Part shown: in pieces, positions 30,219-42,448 of the stretch | Position numbering within the stretch: the first letter of the stretch is position 1 | Layout of the letters: every line of letters begins with the position of its first letter | NCBI GenBank assembly: GCA_031835245.1 | Contig: JAVKOQ010000053.1 | Span: 184,491-248,490, forward strand | Source: Balamuthia mandrillaris | Taxonomy: Eukaryota; Discosea; Longamoebia; Balamuthiidae | Direction of reading: 5' to 3' | DNA: 64,000 nt | Program-made: the position numbers and the translations under genes | Notes under the pieces: model-generated | Seen by the model: the letters and a program-made list of their open reading frames with translations, nothing else | The model's database searches: none | What the model was told of the DNA's origin: nothing

Positions 30219-33064
30219 ATGGACAAGAAGCTGTTGTTGATGTGTTCGGACAAGAATGCCAAGATTATGGCTATTCTCAAGGACCAGGACTCGGACCAGG
30301 TGCAAGAGTTCGAGACCACCATCCAAATGGTGCAAGTGGTGGTGAACCGCCTGCTCAAAGGCAAAAAGGCGATCAACATCGATACCAACCTGCTCGAACA
30401 GGTCTACAAAACTTTGGACAAGTATCAACAAATCTTGGAACAATACGTTGACTCTGGTTCGTCTTTTTTCTCCTCTTCCTTCGCTTGTTTTAAATTATAA
30501 TCAATCGTAATCTCATTTCACTTCATCAATTTGTTTTTTTTGTTTGAAAGGAATGATAAGAAGATTACTCAGTTCCAATCGATTGCGGCGAAGATTGGAG
30601 CAATGCAACGCTGCGCTTCACACTCACCTGAAAAACTTTGTGGAGAGCCTCAAACAGCTCAACAGCGCCAAAGCCGCATCTCCCGCCAACAAAGCCCAGG
30701 CCAACAGCACGGGCGCTCCCCCCTCTTCAACGGAAGTGGCGAATGCCAACACCAAGAAGTCGGCGACAACAACCACGACGACCAAAAAGAAGACGAAGAA
30801 GGAGAAGAGCAAAACCGGAACAACAGACGCCAACAAGAAAATAAAGAAAAAGAAGAAAGCTTCCTCCACAACAGCAGGAACCAACAGCAAAGACAAGTCC
30901 ACCAAGAAGGAGAAGAAGAAACACAAGACCAAAAAGACTACTGCTGCCGCTTCTGCTTCTTCAACGACTGCAGCGGAAGAGCTAAACAAACCTCCTGAAA
31001 TACCATCAACTGCGATCAAAGCCGGTCAAGAAGACAGCAAAATTATTTCCTCCCAGGAGAGCTATCCGAAGACGGCTTATGCCGATGTGCCGAAGACCTC
31101 TGCCACTGCTTCAGCCAACAAGACGACTTCCGATGTGGACCAGTCCTCTTTGACAGAGTGTACTGACTCGTTTGGTAGTCCACCTACGTCCGTCTCTGCT
31201 GGCTTCACGCAGTCCAAAGACAGCGATGATGAGGAAGAGGGTGGCGAGGAACACGAAAGAAGGAAAAGAACTAGCAGCAAGAAAGGAAGAGGTGGTGACG
31301 ACGAGGATGAAGACGACGAGGAAGAGGAGGAGGATGACGATGAGAATGATGGAGATGTCACGCCGCGAATGCCGGTGGGAGACACTCCAGCAGCGAAGAC
31401 CACCATGTATGAAGCGGACGACGTGTTCGAGGATGGACAGGAGCATTTGCTTCATCTCTCCGAGAACATGATTCGAGATGCTCAAGGAAAGCGAATGTGG
31501 ACACAGTTGTTTGGAGAAGAGGTTTTACTCAAATTCCCTTTTTTTCCCATGATCCCTTCCTTGAAGCTTATTGTGTTTTTGTTTTCCTGTTTGCCAGACA
31601 TTCTTTGTGGATATTAATGTCTTTTTGGATGCATTGGAAGGTGTTCTTGGACACGCCATTACGCTTGACGATAGGACCTTGTTGATTCATGTTCTAGGTA
31701 TTACTCCTCTCTCGCTTTTGGCGTAATGTCTATTCTCTTACATTGCGCAAATAGATAACTCGGGAACTGGTTTTGCAAACATGTACAAATGGAGCGAGTT
31801 TCTCAAAGGCTTTGGTCCTTTGCCTCAAATTATTGCAAACGTAATTTCTTGCTCTCCCTCTCTCTCCCTCCGCTGTCTTCTTCTTTCTTCCCATTATTAT
31901 TTTCTATTCTTTTTATCTTCATTCGTTTCCCTCTAGTTGCTGACTTTAAAAAAAAACAAACAAACAACGTACAAATAGCTCCGAAGAACATTCTTCTCTC
32001 CGTGTGTATTCCTCAACTCCCTTTCTCTTTTTATTTTCTTCCACCGCTGCTTACCATTTTTCTTTTAATTGCATCAAATGTATTAGATGGTTCCATGGCT
32101 TCTTATCATCTCGCGAAGCAACACTGCTCTTGGAACAACAACCTATTGGCACTTTTCTCATTAGGTTCAGCCGTTCCAGCAGCGGATCCTTCGCGTTGGC
32201 CGTCGTCAACTCCCCTGGCAACGTTTTGCACATTCTCATCGAGAGCGCTCAGCCCGATGGCTTCAAGATAGAAGAGGAAGATGGAGAGGGCACCAAAATC
32301 TTTGGAACGTTAGAGGATATCATCGACCATTACTCTGTGTTCCTTAAATTCCCTTTCAATTCGGATCTGCCTCGCGAAAGGTTCATTTCTTTCTTTCTCT
32401 GTTGCAGTTTTTCTCTCTCTCTCTCTCTCTCCCTCTTACTCTCTTACTCAAGGTTCCTCTTTCTCATTTGTTTATTCACTTTTCTTGTTGTTGGAATAAA
32501 ACTAGTTGGTTCCATGGAGATGTATCTTCCTCCGAGTCGGAAGAGCTTCTTGCTGATCATCCACACGGCACATTCCTTATCCGTTTCAGTTCGCGATCTG
32601 GTTGCTTTGCAGCTTCCTACAAGGATGGAGAGGCCATCAAGCATGCCCTCATACAAGCGGTGCCCGGTGGCTTCATGTTTGCTGGAGAGCGGGAGACCTA
32701 TCCTACCCTCAAAGATATGATTGCTGCCTTCTCTCACACTCTTCGGTATGTTTCTTGCTTTCCTGTCTTTCTTGTAGTTTCTCTCTTCTCTCTCTCTACA
32801 TTTGTTCTTGCTATACAGCTTCTAGTAATTTTTTACTTCTTTCTTGATCCTATCGTTTCTTGTTGCTTCTTGTTTTCTATCTTTATGAGCCCACTAATCA
32901 TGTTTTAACTCCATTCCAGTCATGCACTTCCCAACGCGGAGAACACGGTGGTAAACATCATTCGAAGCCACAGCAACGAGGCCCGCGCCAAACTCCAGCG
33001 AGGCAGCAGTGAAACACCGACACCTGGGCACTATGCCAGCTTCAACAAAATCGACCAACACTGA
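30219..33064 (+). CDS. Tandem SH2-domain protein with N-terminal helical bundle
   Basis: Eight exons (30219-30456, 30551-31521, 31598-31697, 31755-31840, 31979-32001, 32087-32380, 32506-32745, 32920-33064) sum to 698 residues. Residues 1-115 are helical (IMAILKDQDSDQVQEFETTI, LLEQVYKTLDKYQQILEQYV) and may form a four-helix bundle. About 230 residues of Lys-rich and then acidic low complexity follow. A helical, faintly EF-hand-like piece comes next (VFLDALEGVLGHAITLDDRT). The C-terminal half holds two SH2 domains, each beginning WFHG and each with the phosphotyrosine-binding Arg (GTFLIRFSRSSSGSFALAV and GTFLIRFSSRSGCFAASYKD). No kinase or phosphatase domain is present, so it is probably a phosphotyrosine adaptor. 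Exon 5 is only 23 nt and completes the start of the first SH2. Confidence 0.88.
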
Positions 33065-33767
33065 CCGATCTGTTTTATTGTGTGTTTTTTTTTTCATCTG
33101 CCACCTCAACTGACTGTCACTCACCTTTTTTTTGTGTTTTTGTGTTGTTATGTTTTTTAGCTTTTAAAAACAATTTTGTTCTTTTTCTTGTTGTTGTTCT
33201 CTCTCTTCTCTCTCTCTCTGTTCCTCCCTCTTCTCTTCTCTCTGTTTCTCTCTCTTTGTGGGTGAGTAGGATTTATCCAAAAATGCGAAAAGGTGAGGTA
33301 ATGCGCAGGACGCGACCAAGGTGCAACAATGTCCGAGCCTCGCACCGCATCCAAGTCACGCCCCAAGTTCTCCACTCCAAATAATGGTCGACGGGGACCT
33401 AGCCATCTGGAAGATGGACAGTTTTTTGCCCCAGACGAAGGCGCAGAGGGGCGTGCTGTGTAAAGCGTCTCTTGGCGGCGCTGCAAGCTGTCTCTTCCCC
33501 ACGCGTCACACGCACAACCTCCATGCAACACCCCTTGCCTTCTTTTGTGAGAGTTAAGCTCAGCGTTGCCGCACAACCCTCCATTCCTATGGCTTTCGAA
33601 CCCCCCTAACGAGAGAACGTGTTCAACCATTTTCGTTGGACCTGGAAATGACTCGAGGAGAACCAACCAAATTATTGAAGGGTTGTGTTATGAGATGGAG
33701 GAGCACGCCTCTTTGGCCCTCCTCTCCTCCCCTTTATTGTTTTTTAACACGACACAAACATAACCCA
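33065..33767. other. Intergenic region, 700 bp
   Basis: T-rich and CT-rich first half, then a GC-balanced stretch (33270-33760) without a credible coding frame on either strand. It must contain the promoter of the hexosaminidase gene. I find no tRNA or snRNA signature in it. Confidence 0.35.
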
Positions 33768-36064
33768 ATGGTTCTTCGTGGCGTTTCTTTGGTGGTTGGC
33801 CTGCTGGTTGTGGTCTGCCTTGCGGCAACGGCGGTGCTCGCTCTCCCACAGCAGCAACTACAGCATGGCGGCCAGCCGCAGCCCCTGCTCAGCATCAACA
33901 TTAACAACAACGTTGGGGACCACAACGCTGAACTGAAACAAAGTGCCGCTGGCGGCCCTCTTTTGGTTCCCAAGCCTGCTGCCATGTCATTTGGCTCCAC
34001 CACCGTGGAACTAGCCTCCTCCTTTCAGGTTTGTTGCTCTCTTCTCCCTTCTCTCTCCACTCCACCTTCCTGCTTCTTACGTCCCTCACTTCCATAGTTC
34101 ACTGCCGCCACTCCAAATTATGACTTGACGGCCGCTTTCCAACGCTACAAGCAGCTGATCTTTGATCACGCCTCTTCTTCCTCCTCTGCCATTCGTCGTA
34201 AGAACAGCAACAACAAAGAAGAAGATCTGGTCAGTTTGACGGGCTTGCAAGTGACGGTGGAGGACAACAGTGCTCCGCTGCAACATGGCGTCTCTGAGAA
34301 CTACACGCTTACCATTCCCTCGTCGTCTGCTTCGTCCGCTCAGCTCTCCGCCAAGACCGTGTGGGGAGCCTTGAGGGGCCTGGAGACGTTCAGCCAGTTG
34401 GTGGCCTTTAACTTTTCGACTAGAACTTATCAGATAGCCTATGCTCCTATCCAGATTCAAGACGGGCCACGCTTTGCTTATCGTGGATTGTTGGTTCGTT
34501 TTGCTCGTTCGTCTCCTCTACTTCATGTTGCTCATTACGGATAAAATAATGTATAAAAGGTGGACACCTCACGCCATTTCGAGCCGTTGCGAACGCTTCG
34601 CAGTGTGGTTGACTCCATGACGCATGCCAAGCTCAACGTCTTGCATTGGTAACGTTTAATGCCTCTCTTTCCTTAGATTTTTTTTTTGGTCTCATGAGCT
34701 CTGTGTTTTTATTATCTGATAGGCACATGACCGATACACAATCGTTTCCATTGGAGAGCGCGTCTTTTCCAGCTCTTTGGGACGGTGCTTACAGCCCGAT
34801 GGAAAGGTTTACTTTGGACGACGTTGCTTCCATTGTAGAGTACGCACGCCAACGTGGCGTCCGTGTAATGGTACATTCTCTTCTAACAGTCTTTTCTCTT
34901 GTTTCTGATCTCTTCGTTTTTCATATTTTCTATTCCTAACAAATTTGATTAGGTGGAGTTTGATGTTCCTGGGCATGCAGGCTCATGGTGCGCCGGCTAT
35001 CCTGAAATATGCCCTAGCCAAAGCTGCAACCAACCATTGAACCCAGCAACAAATAAGGTTGATATTACTCTCTTTCTCTTTCTCTTTCTCTTTCTCTTTC
35101 TCTTTCTCTTTCTCTTTCTCTTTCTCTTTCTCTTTCTCTTTCTCTTTCTCTTTCTCTTTCTCCCTTGCCCTTGCTTCATTCAACAACTTATCATCTTTGC
35201 CCTCAACAAAAAGACTTTTGAAGTAATAGCTGGATTGTTGGCTGATGTTACAGGCAAGGCTAGCCGTTCTGGGATCTTCTTTGAAGATTTTCTGCACTTG
35301 GGCGGCGACGAAGTGGACACGTCCTGCTGGTCCCAATCGCCAGCCATCTCCACCTGGATGCAGCAGCACAAGTTCACAACAGATGATACTTACATGTACT
35401 TTGTGCAACGCGCTCACGACATCGCTATTGCCTATCAACGCACTCCTGTCAACTGGGAAGAGGTCTTCAACCACTTTGGTACCAAGTTGGACAAGAGAAC
35501 CGTCATCCATGTTTGGCTCGATAAACAGACGCTGGCCAGAGTCGTGGCTGCTGGCTATCGTGGCATCCTTTCCAATAACGACGTGTGGTATTTGGATCAT
35601 TTAGGTTTGTTCTTTCTCTTCTTTGGAGGTTTAAAATGACTAAAAGCAACACAATCCAAAGGAACAACATGGCAACAGTTTTATCTGAACGAGCCATTCC
35701 AGTACATCACAGACCCGAAGCAACAGGCGCTTGTGTTGGGAGGAGAGGTCTGCATGTGGGGTGAGACCGTCGACACGAGCGACATCTTCCAAACCATTTG
35801 GCCTCGTGCTGCCGCCGCTGCAGAACGGTTGTGGAGTCCTAGTTCCCAGAACGACACCACCGAGTTCTTGCCTCGCCTGGAACGTTTCCGATGGTTAGTT
35901 TCATTCCTCCTTTTCTTTCCCTTTTCTCTCTCTGCTGATGTCCTGTTAACGTTGTTTCCAACAACAACAGTTTGTTGAATGAAAGAGGATTTGCAGCAGC
36001 TCCTACAAATAACGCTCAAGCAAGAACTGCACCTTCAGGTCCTGGTTCTTGCCTTTCACAGTAA
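33768..36064 (+). CDS. Beta-N-acetylhexosaminidase, GH20, lysosomal or secreted
   Basis: Eight exons (33768-34028, 34098-34493, 34560-34648, 34723-34870, 34953-35057, 35214-35604, 35662-35893, 35971-36064) sum to 571 residues. The signal peptide is clear (VVGLLVVVCLAATAVLA). The GH20 barrel follows the animal HEXA/HEXB order: FAYRGLLVDTSRHFEPLRTL, LNVLHWHMTDTQSFPLES, VEFDVPGHAGSWCAGYPEIC, HLGGDEVDTSCW (catalytic Asp-Glu pair), VWLDKQTLARVVAAGYRGIL, LGGEVCMWGETVD and WPRAAAAAERLWSP. Cys residues match the usual disulfide positions in part. It removes terminal GlcNAc/GalNAc from glycoconjugates or chitin fragments, most likely in lysosomes or digestive vacuoles. Intron 5 carries a (TCTTTC)n array. 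The gene converges on the SAMHD1-type gene with a 54-bp gap. Confidence 0.95.
35066..35163 (+). repeat. (TCTTTC)n hexanucleotide array in hexosaminidase intron 5
   Basis: About 16 copies of TCTTTC, pyrimidine on the sense strand, between the donor at 35058 and the acceptor before 35214. Confidence 0.9.
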
Positions 36065-36118
36065 ACAACCGATGAATGAACCAAGTTTTATTTACATGCT
36101 GCCGTTTCTCAGAGAAAC

Positions 36119-37737
36119 TTAGGTGTTCTGTCCATCATCACAGTTCAGTTTTCTTGCACGGCTTGGCACTTTAACAAGGTGGTGCTGACGGGTGGTCTTC
36201 TCCGAGACTCTCAGCGGGGAGAGATGCGATGCATCCAGTTGACGGAACTCCTCCACGGCTTGTTGGATGCGATCAGCATCGGAGGTATCTTTGGCGTAGA
36301 GCCGGAGAAACGTGTCACAGGGGAGTCCTTGTGGAATCATGCTGCTTATCTCAGCAGTGGTGAGGTAGGCAGAGTGAGCAAATAACTCTGATTTGAAGGG
36401 AGGTTGTCCAGCGGATGCAAAGAACTTAATCTTCACAACCAACAACTGGGTGATTTCGTTGTTGAACCTGTCGAGGTTCTCTCCCGCCATGGACATCTCC
36501 TTTTGTTGGTCCAACCACTTTCTCTCCGCAACAAACTTGTAGAGATCTCGGTTGCGCATCCGTAGAACGAGGTTTCTAGCAGCCGCGAGGTTATGAGCTT
36601 CCTCTTCGTCGTTCTCTGCTTGTCTACTGTTTGTTTGAATTCTCTTTCGTTCTAGCTCACGAAGGATACCATCCGTGAGGGAGGCATAGTAGCGATAGTC
36701 CTTTTCCCGAATCATGTCCTCCAGTGCGAGGTATCGACTGGCCATGAGGAAGATATCAGATATCATGAGCTCTATTCCTTTGACCACAGGGTGTTGGTAC
36801 GTCTGCTGATGAAGGGCGAATCGCGTGTTGAACATTTGGTAAATGTTGTAGGCTTCTTTGGGGCGAAAGACGATTTCGTAGTCATCGCCCACGTTGCTGA
36901 ACTCTATCAATCGATTGAAGTCAAAGCCAAGAGGCAAGGCCGCACTCTTGCAATCTCTTGATAGATAATCAAACTTGTCTACATCGATGCTGTGGTTGTG
37001 GTGTTAGTCAGAATAAACCAAGAACAAAAAGACACAAAAGAGAGAAGAGAAACAAGGTGAGAATAGAACGAGAGAAGGACATCAAACCTTGTCTTTTCGT
37101 TGTTGACAATACGGTAGAGGAACTTTCTTGGGTCGTCGTTCCAAACCTTGCCACGTATCATATGAGCTACCTTGTCCAACTCCTCCTCGCTCAGCACCCC
37201 TTTCTCCTCGTTGATCAACCTCAGCAGTTCCACTGACAAGTTCTCATGCTCCCATTCCTCAAACTGCGCTCCCACGTTTTTACAGAGAGTCTTCATAACT
37301 CCCTCAAAGGTGTGACTGAAGGGGCCGTGACCCAGGTCATGGCACAAGCCTGCTACCTCCACCAAGAACATCTCCCTCTCGGTGGCCAGCCCAGGGTTCA
37401 GCTTGCAGAGGTGCTGCATCCATTGACCGGCCAAGTAGCACGTCCCCACGCAGTGTTCGAAGCGGTTGTGGGAGGCCCCTGGGAATACCAGGTACATTCC
37501 TCCCAGCTGCTTCAAATCGCGCAGCCGCTGGAAGATGGGAGTGTCAATGATTTCGAAATGCTTTTCGTGGATAGGGATGAGGCCATGGACAGGGTCGTTG
37601 AGGTATTTGTAGGGCATGATGGGTGTGCTCCCCCGAATGCGGCGCGGAGGGGAGGGCTGCTGTGCTGCCTCGGTCTCGTCGTTGTCCACCTCCTCCGCTG
37701 TTGCCTCCTCCCTTTTGCGCTTGCCTTTGGCGTCCAT
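36119..37737 (-). CDS. SAMHD1: SAMHD1-type HD-domain dNTP triphosphohydrolase
   Basis: Two exons (37737-37088, 36989-36119) give 506 residues. HD-domain motifs are intact: IIDTPIFQRLRDLKQLGGMY, FPGASHNRFEHCVGTCYLAG, LCHDLGHGPFSHTFE (the HD pair) and, after the intron, SIDVDKFDYLSRDCKSAALP, which supplies the distal metal-binding Asp. The C-terminal lobe (YQHPVVKGIELMISDIFLMA, LASRYLALEDMI-type helices) also follows SAMHD1. There is no SAM domain; the protein begins with about 35 polar residues and goes straight to MPYKYLNDPVHGLIPI. Family role: cleaving dNTPs to nucleosides and triphosphate, controlling pools for replication and limiting DNA parasites. The start shares a 256-bp divergent promoter with TSR3. 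Confidence 0.95.
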
Positions 37738-37993
37738 GGCGAGGTGCGTTATGACAGCAGATCAGCTTGGCTCGCTTGTTCTGCAGCGCAACAACCACCG
37801 CACCTGTGCTACCCCTTTTTTTTTTGTTGTTTCCCTTTCTTTTATTTTCAGGCAGCCGATGCACCAATTGTTTTTCAAAAGTTGATCAATAGTGATCGGA
37901 ATTTAAGGTGAAGAATTTCATGTCGTCATGGAATGATGAACCTGGAAAGAAATAAGAAAACAGAAAAGAAGGGAGAGGAGCACGACACCATTG

Positions 37994-38404
37994 ATGGGCC
38001 GCAACAGGGCAGGAGGCAAGGGAACTCGAGAAAGGGAAAGAACCCGCGAGGCGGGGGGAGGGGGAAGAGTGGAAGCCGGCCGAGGCGGTAAACGGAGAAA
38101 AGACAAGCAACGAGATGCCAAAAAGTACTGCGTACCTCCTCCTCCTCCTTCTCGCCGCTCAACCACCTTGGTTCGTTGCTTCTGACTCTGACTCCTCTTT
38201 GGTTGGTTCTTTTTTTTTGTTGCTCGGCGAACAGAAATGCAGTTCCCAAAGGCAAAGGCTTTAACAAGTCCCTGCCACAAAAACTTCCTGTTCGGCTTGC
38301 CATGTGGGTACGCTGTTGTATGCTCTCTCATTCTCTCTCATTCTCTCTCTCTCTCTCTCGTCTTCTCGCTCTCTCTCTCTCTCTCTCATTCTCTCATTCT
38401 CTCT

Positions 38405-38442
<38 letters not shown>

Positions 38443-39610
38443 TCTCGCTCTCTCGCTCTCTCTCTCTCGCTCTCTCTCTCTCTCTCGTTCTCTCTCCCCC
38501 CCCCTCTCTCTCTCTCTCTCTCACACCACAACCATTTAACGAACTTGTGTCACAAACAGGACTTTGGGCAATGCGACTCTAAGAAATGTACTGGCCGCAA
38601 ACTGAGTCGTCTGGGCTACGTGAAGTGCCTTCGCCTTAACACGCCGTTTCAGGGCGTGGTATTGAGGTTTCAAGCTCCTTCGAGTTCCTCCCTCCTTTTC
38701 TTCAAACACTGGTTATGACCACCTCCAAAACACAAACTACAGCCCAATGGGACAAAGAGCCATTTCTGCGGAAGATAGAGCACACGTGGAGGTAAGCGGC
38801 ATATCCGCCATCGATTGCTCATGGGCCAAGCTGGAGTCCATTCCCTTCACTAAAATGAGGGCTGGGCAACATCGCCTCTGTAAGTCTATTGTTGTTTTTG
38901 CGTTTATCACCACTCAGCGCCATATTAACCTTATTTCAAACAAAGTGCCATATCTCGTTGCTGCGAATCCGATCAACTATGGACGGCCATTGAAGCTCTC
39001 TTGTGCAGAGGCGTTTGCTGCCACTCTGTTTATCACTGGCTTCAAAGAAGAAGCCGAAGAGATCATGAGCAAGTTTACGTGGGGCCATGCCTTTTATGAG
39101 CTCAATCAGTTAGTTCCTCTCTCTCTTCCTCTCTCTCTCTCCCTCCCTCCCTCTCCCTCTCTCTCCCTCTCTCTCTCCCTTTCTTTGGTGCACACTCATA
39201 ATTTCTTCGACGACGATAGGGAATTACTGGACAAGTATGCCGAATGCAAAACTAGCGCGGAGGTTGTACAGGTGCAAAATGAGTGGTTGGAGCAATGCGA
39301 ACGCGAATTAGAGGAAAAGAACAAACAAGGATCAGAAGGTTTGCAATATCATTCTACATCGTTCATTTTGCATTATTTAAACTAATATGTTACACGTGCA
39401 GATGGTGAAGACGATCTGATGGTTGCCAATCCTAACCATGCTAATCGACGGAACCTTTTGATGCCGTCCTTTAGCAGCGACGAAGAAGATGATGATGAAG
39501 AAGACGAGGATGAGGACGAGGACGAGGATGAAGATGACGAAGAGGACGAGGACGAAGAAGAAGAAGAGAGCGATGAAGAGGGAGAAAGCGATGACGAGGA
39601 AGAAGACTAA
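37994..39610 (+). CDS. TSR3: 18S rRNA aminocarboxypropyltransferase TSR3
   Basis: Seven exons (37994-38124, 38235-38307, 38560-38666, 38743-38879, 38946-39108, 39220-39338, 39402-39610) sum to 312 residues. TSR3 landmarks across the joins: [93 protein letters not shown] and [20 protein letters not shown]. The enzyme transfers the aminocarboxypropyl group of SAM to the hypermodified base m1acp3-psi in 18S rRNA during small-subunit maturation. The N-terminus is basic ([10 protein letters not shown]) and the C-terminus is a long Asp/Glu run, as in yeast. Intron 2 is a mosaic of CT repeats (38320-38522). Confidence 0.94.
38329..38522 (+). repeat. (CT)n-rich microsatellite in TSR3 intron 2
   Basis: Imperfect CT dinucleotide repeats with interspersed CTCATT, CGTCTT and C-run interruptions, pyrimidine on the sense strand, entirely intronic. 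Confidence 0.9.
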
Positions 39611-39713
39611 CACACAAAAAAAAAACAGATATTAAGCAGTGGGTGTCGAACCTACGGCACACCATCCTAAAAACATAACTGACATGAATTGGTATCGAAC
39701 GTAAGGAAGTACT

Positions 39714-42401
39714 ATGGGCAAAAGGAGGCAAATTCAGGAAGGGACGCACAGCAGCAGAGAGGGAAAAAACGAAATGCTGGTGGAGGGCGGAGTGTTGCTG
39801 CTTGGTCCCTCTTCGTTGGTTGTCATTCCGACCGCGAATGCAGAGCAGCAGCTTACCTTACAGCGCTCGACTTTCTATCTGATGACGTCCAGCGATAGCG
39901 ATACCACGAGTCGTGTTCTGGTGTTGCCCGTCCCGAACTCTGACCACCTTAAATGGAGCAACTCCCACAGAAAGAGCGGTGTACGACCTTCCATCAAAGT
40001 GGTATCGATGGACGGACGGGCCATGCGGAAGGTTTTTAGCAAGGTAGAGAGCCTCTTCGTTCAGAACGCGACCAGCGAGCAGCAGAACAACAAAAGATGG
40101 AGAAGAAAGAGAGAACATCAACGGTTACAAATGGCTTGTAACTATAGCAGTTCGAGCGATATGCCTCTATTCAAAGGTAAACAGTTCAAAACGTCAGCGT
40201 CAGATGAAAAAACAGAGCGAACTCAAGCTGCCATTAGCGAGAGAGAAGACGAAGCAGTGGAAGAAGAACGAGACCTCGTGATGTACGAGTTGGAAGCAAC
40301 CAAAGCCACTTTGCGAGAACTGGAACTGAACTTTTGTCCTCGGGCAGCGGATGTTTCTGAAACATATCAGCAGGAGCTCCGTCAACTCAAAAAGACAAAT
40401 CTCCAAAAGAAAGGACGAGCAAGAAGACGATTGAGAAGAGCAAGAAGAGAAACAGTAACAGCAGAGTGGAAAGAAAGGGCATCTTCTGGAGCCTTTCAGG
40501 TATTTGAGAACCTGCCTCAATTGTTGCAACATGTTGCTCCCTCCCGTCCAAAGAAGGACAATAATGCAGACGCAAGAGACGAGAGGCGGGCATGTTTCGA
40601 GTTGAGCAAGCGAACAAGACGCTTGTTGCGACGGCATTATCGTAAAGGCTTTGGCTTTATCGTATGTTTGGTAGACACCGATGCTGCACGACGTGCTGCA
40701 TTCGCTCGAAGTACTGATCTCTTTGCTGGACTTACCATTCGACAAAATCCCATCTTGCTCTCTCCTTCTACTATGGTTCACAAAGACGCAGGGCACCGAC
40801 AGCAACAAACGAAAGCAGAAAGAGAGGCAGGAAAAGAGGCTCATGGTCAACGCCCTTCGTTGGAAGAAGGATGCAAGGGAGAGGGGGGATTGGAATTGTT
40901 TGCAGGGCTAATCACGCGTCAGCCTCATTGTCAGAATCAGCCTTCCTCCTCTCATTCGCAACCACTCCTATCGCCTAAACAGTCATCACTTCTTTTGTTC
41001 AAGGATGACACAGCATTTGCAGACACCATGCAAGCAAACATAGAAGCAAACCCTAATAATCAACATGACAACCATCCTTACGTCAAAGACAAAGAGGACA
41101 GCCTTTTCACCTCATTAGCATTGAAACAGGAGGTTTCGCCTTTAGTGCTTCCCTCCTCTCCACTAACTGCCGACAAAAAGTCCACCATCTACAACATTGC
41201 CGACAGTCCAGAAACCAAAGTGGAAACCGGCGAACAGCACACATCTGATATCGAGGATTCAGCCATCAACAACGGCTACGACGGACAGGTAGCTCTGGTT
41301 GACTTTGAAAAAGTCTACGCACAGATAGAAGAGATGGATGCAGACGTATTGCTTCAGGATGAAATGATGAAGAAGTTTGAGGAGAAAATAGAAAGCGCCC
41401 GTCTGAGAAGACAGAAAGAAAAAGAGCAGCGAGTGAGCGAGATGCTGCGACCCTACAAGGAAAGACTGCCCTCCATGGATAGGAACCTTCGTCAAGTAGA
41501 GGAAGAACTGTACGAGCTGCAGGAACAACTGAGCACAATGGGAGGTGGCAACCAACCTCGGAATTCTGTTCCATCAACTCCTCGGAGCGACTCCCAACCA
41601 ACGCTAACAACGACGTCAAAAGCCCAGATTGATGAAAAAGAGAATGACACGGGAGTTAGTGGCTATGAGAAGAACGATAAGGAAGATCAGGAAGGAGCAT
41701 CGGGTTTATTAGTTCTAGAAGGAGCAGCCATAAACGGCAATGGTCTTACATCAGGTACAAAAACTACCACCTGCATTCGCGAAGAAGCAGAACGAAATAA
41801 TGGGTTGGCTAACGGTGCACTGCCTGAAGACATCGTGCACGAAGCCAGCGGCAACGGACTGGAGAGGAGCAACGAGATGCGAGAGATATCAAACGTGGAG
41901 TTGTGCAAAGTAACCGTGTCCATTGCGTACACCCACCCTTTGTGGAGCGATGGAGGCAGCGCCAGTGCGAAGAAACTCTATGTGCCAACTCAACACTTTG
42001 TGATAGAAACAAAGAACATTCTTGATGAAACCAACGTGATGCAACCGAACCTACCGAATAGCAACAGGGTGAAAAAAGAGAAGAAGAAGAGGACGTTTGT
42101 GGAGAGAACCTACTTCAATTATCAGATCTTCTCTGCAAAGGCAACTGCTCCACTTCCTCGGTCTCGCTCCATATCAACGGACAAACAACCACCACTTCGA
42201 CATCACCAGCAACAAAAACAAGCTGAAGAGATAGACAGAAAGATTAACTCCGACCACTCCGTTCAACAAACGAAAGATGCAGCATGGCAACATCTCAAAG
42301 ATCTCACTGCTCTACATCAGCAAGGTTTCTCCTTCAAGACTTCTCTGTCTCTGTCTCTGTCTCTGTCTCTGTCTCTGTCTCTGTCTCTGTCTCTCTCTGT
42401 C

Positions 42402-42448
<47 letters not shown>

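Noticed and set aside
33157-33666. 169-residue minus-strand frame downstream of the SH2 gene
   Set aside because: It has no recognisable order, its end is a CT-repeat translation (Arg-Glu), and it lies in the hexosaminidase promoter region.
38261-38524. Arg-Glu repeat frame on the minus strand
   Set aside because: Antisense reading of CT repeats in TSR3 intron 2.
39640-39712. tRNA-like B box on the minus strand (GTAGGTTCGAC)
   Set aside because: No A box, no cloverleaf and no terminator could be found around it.
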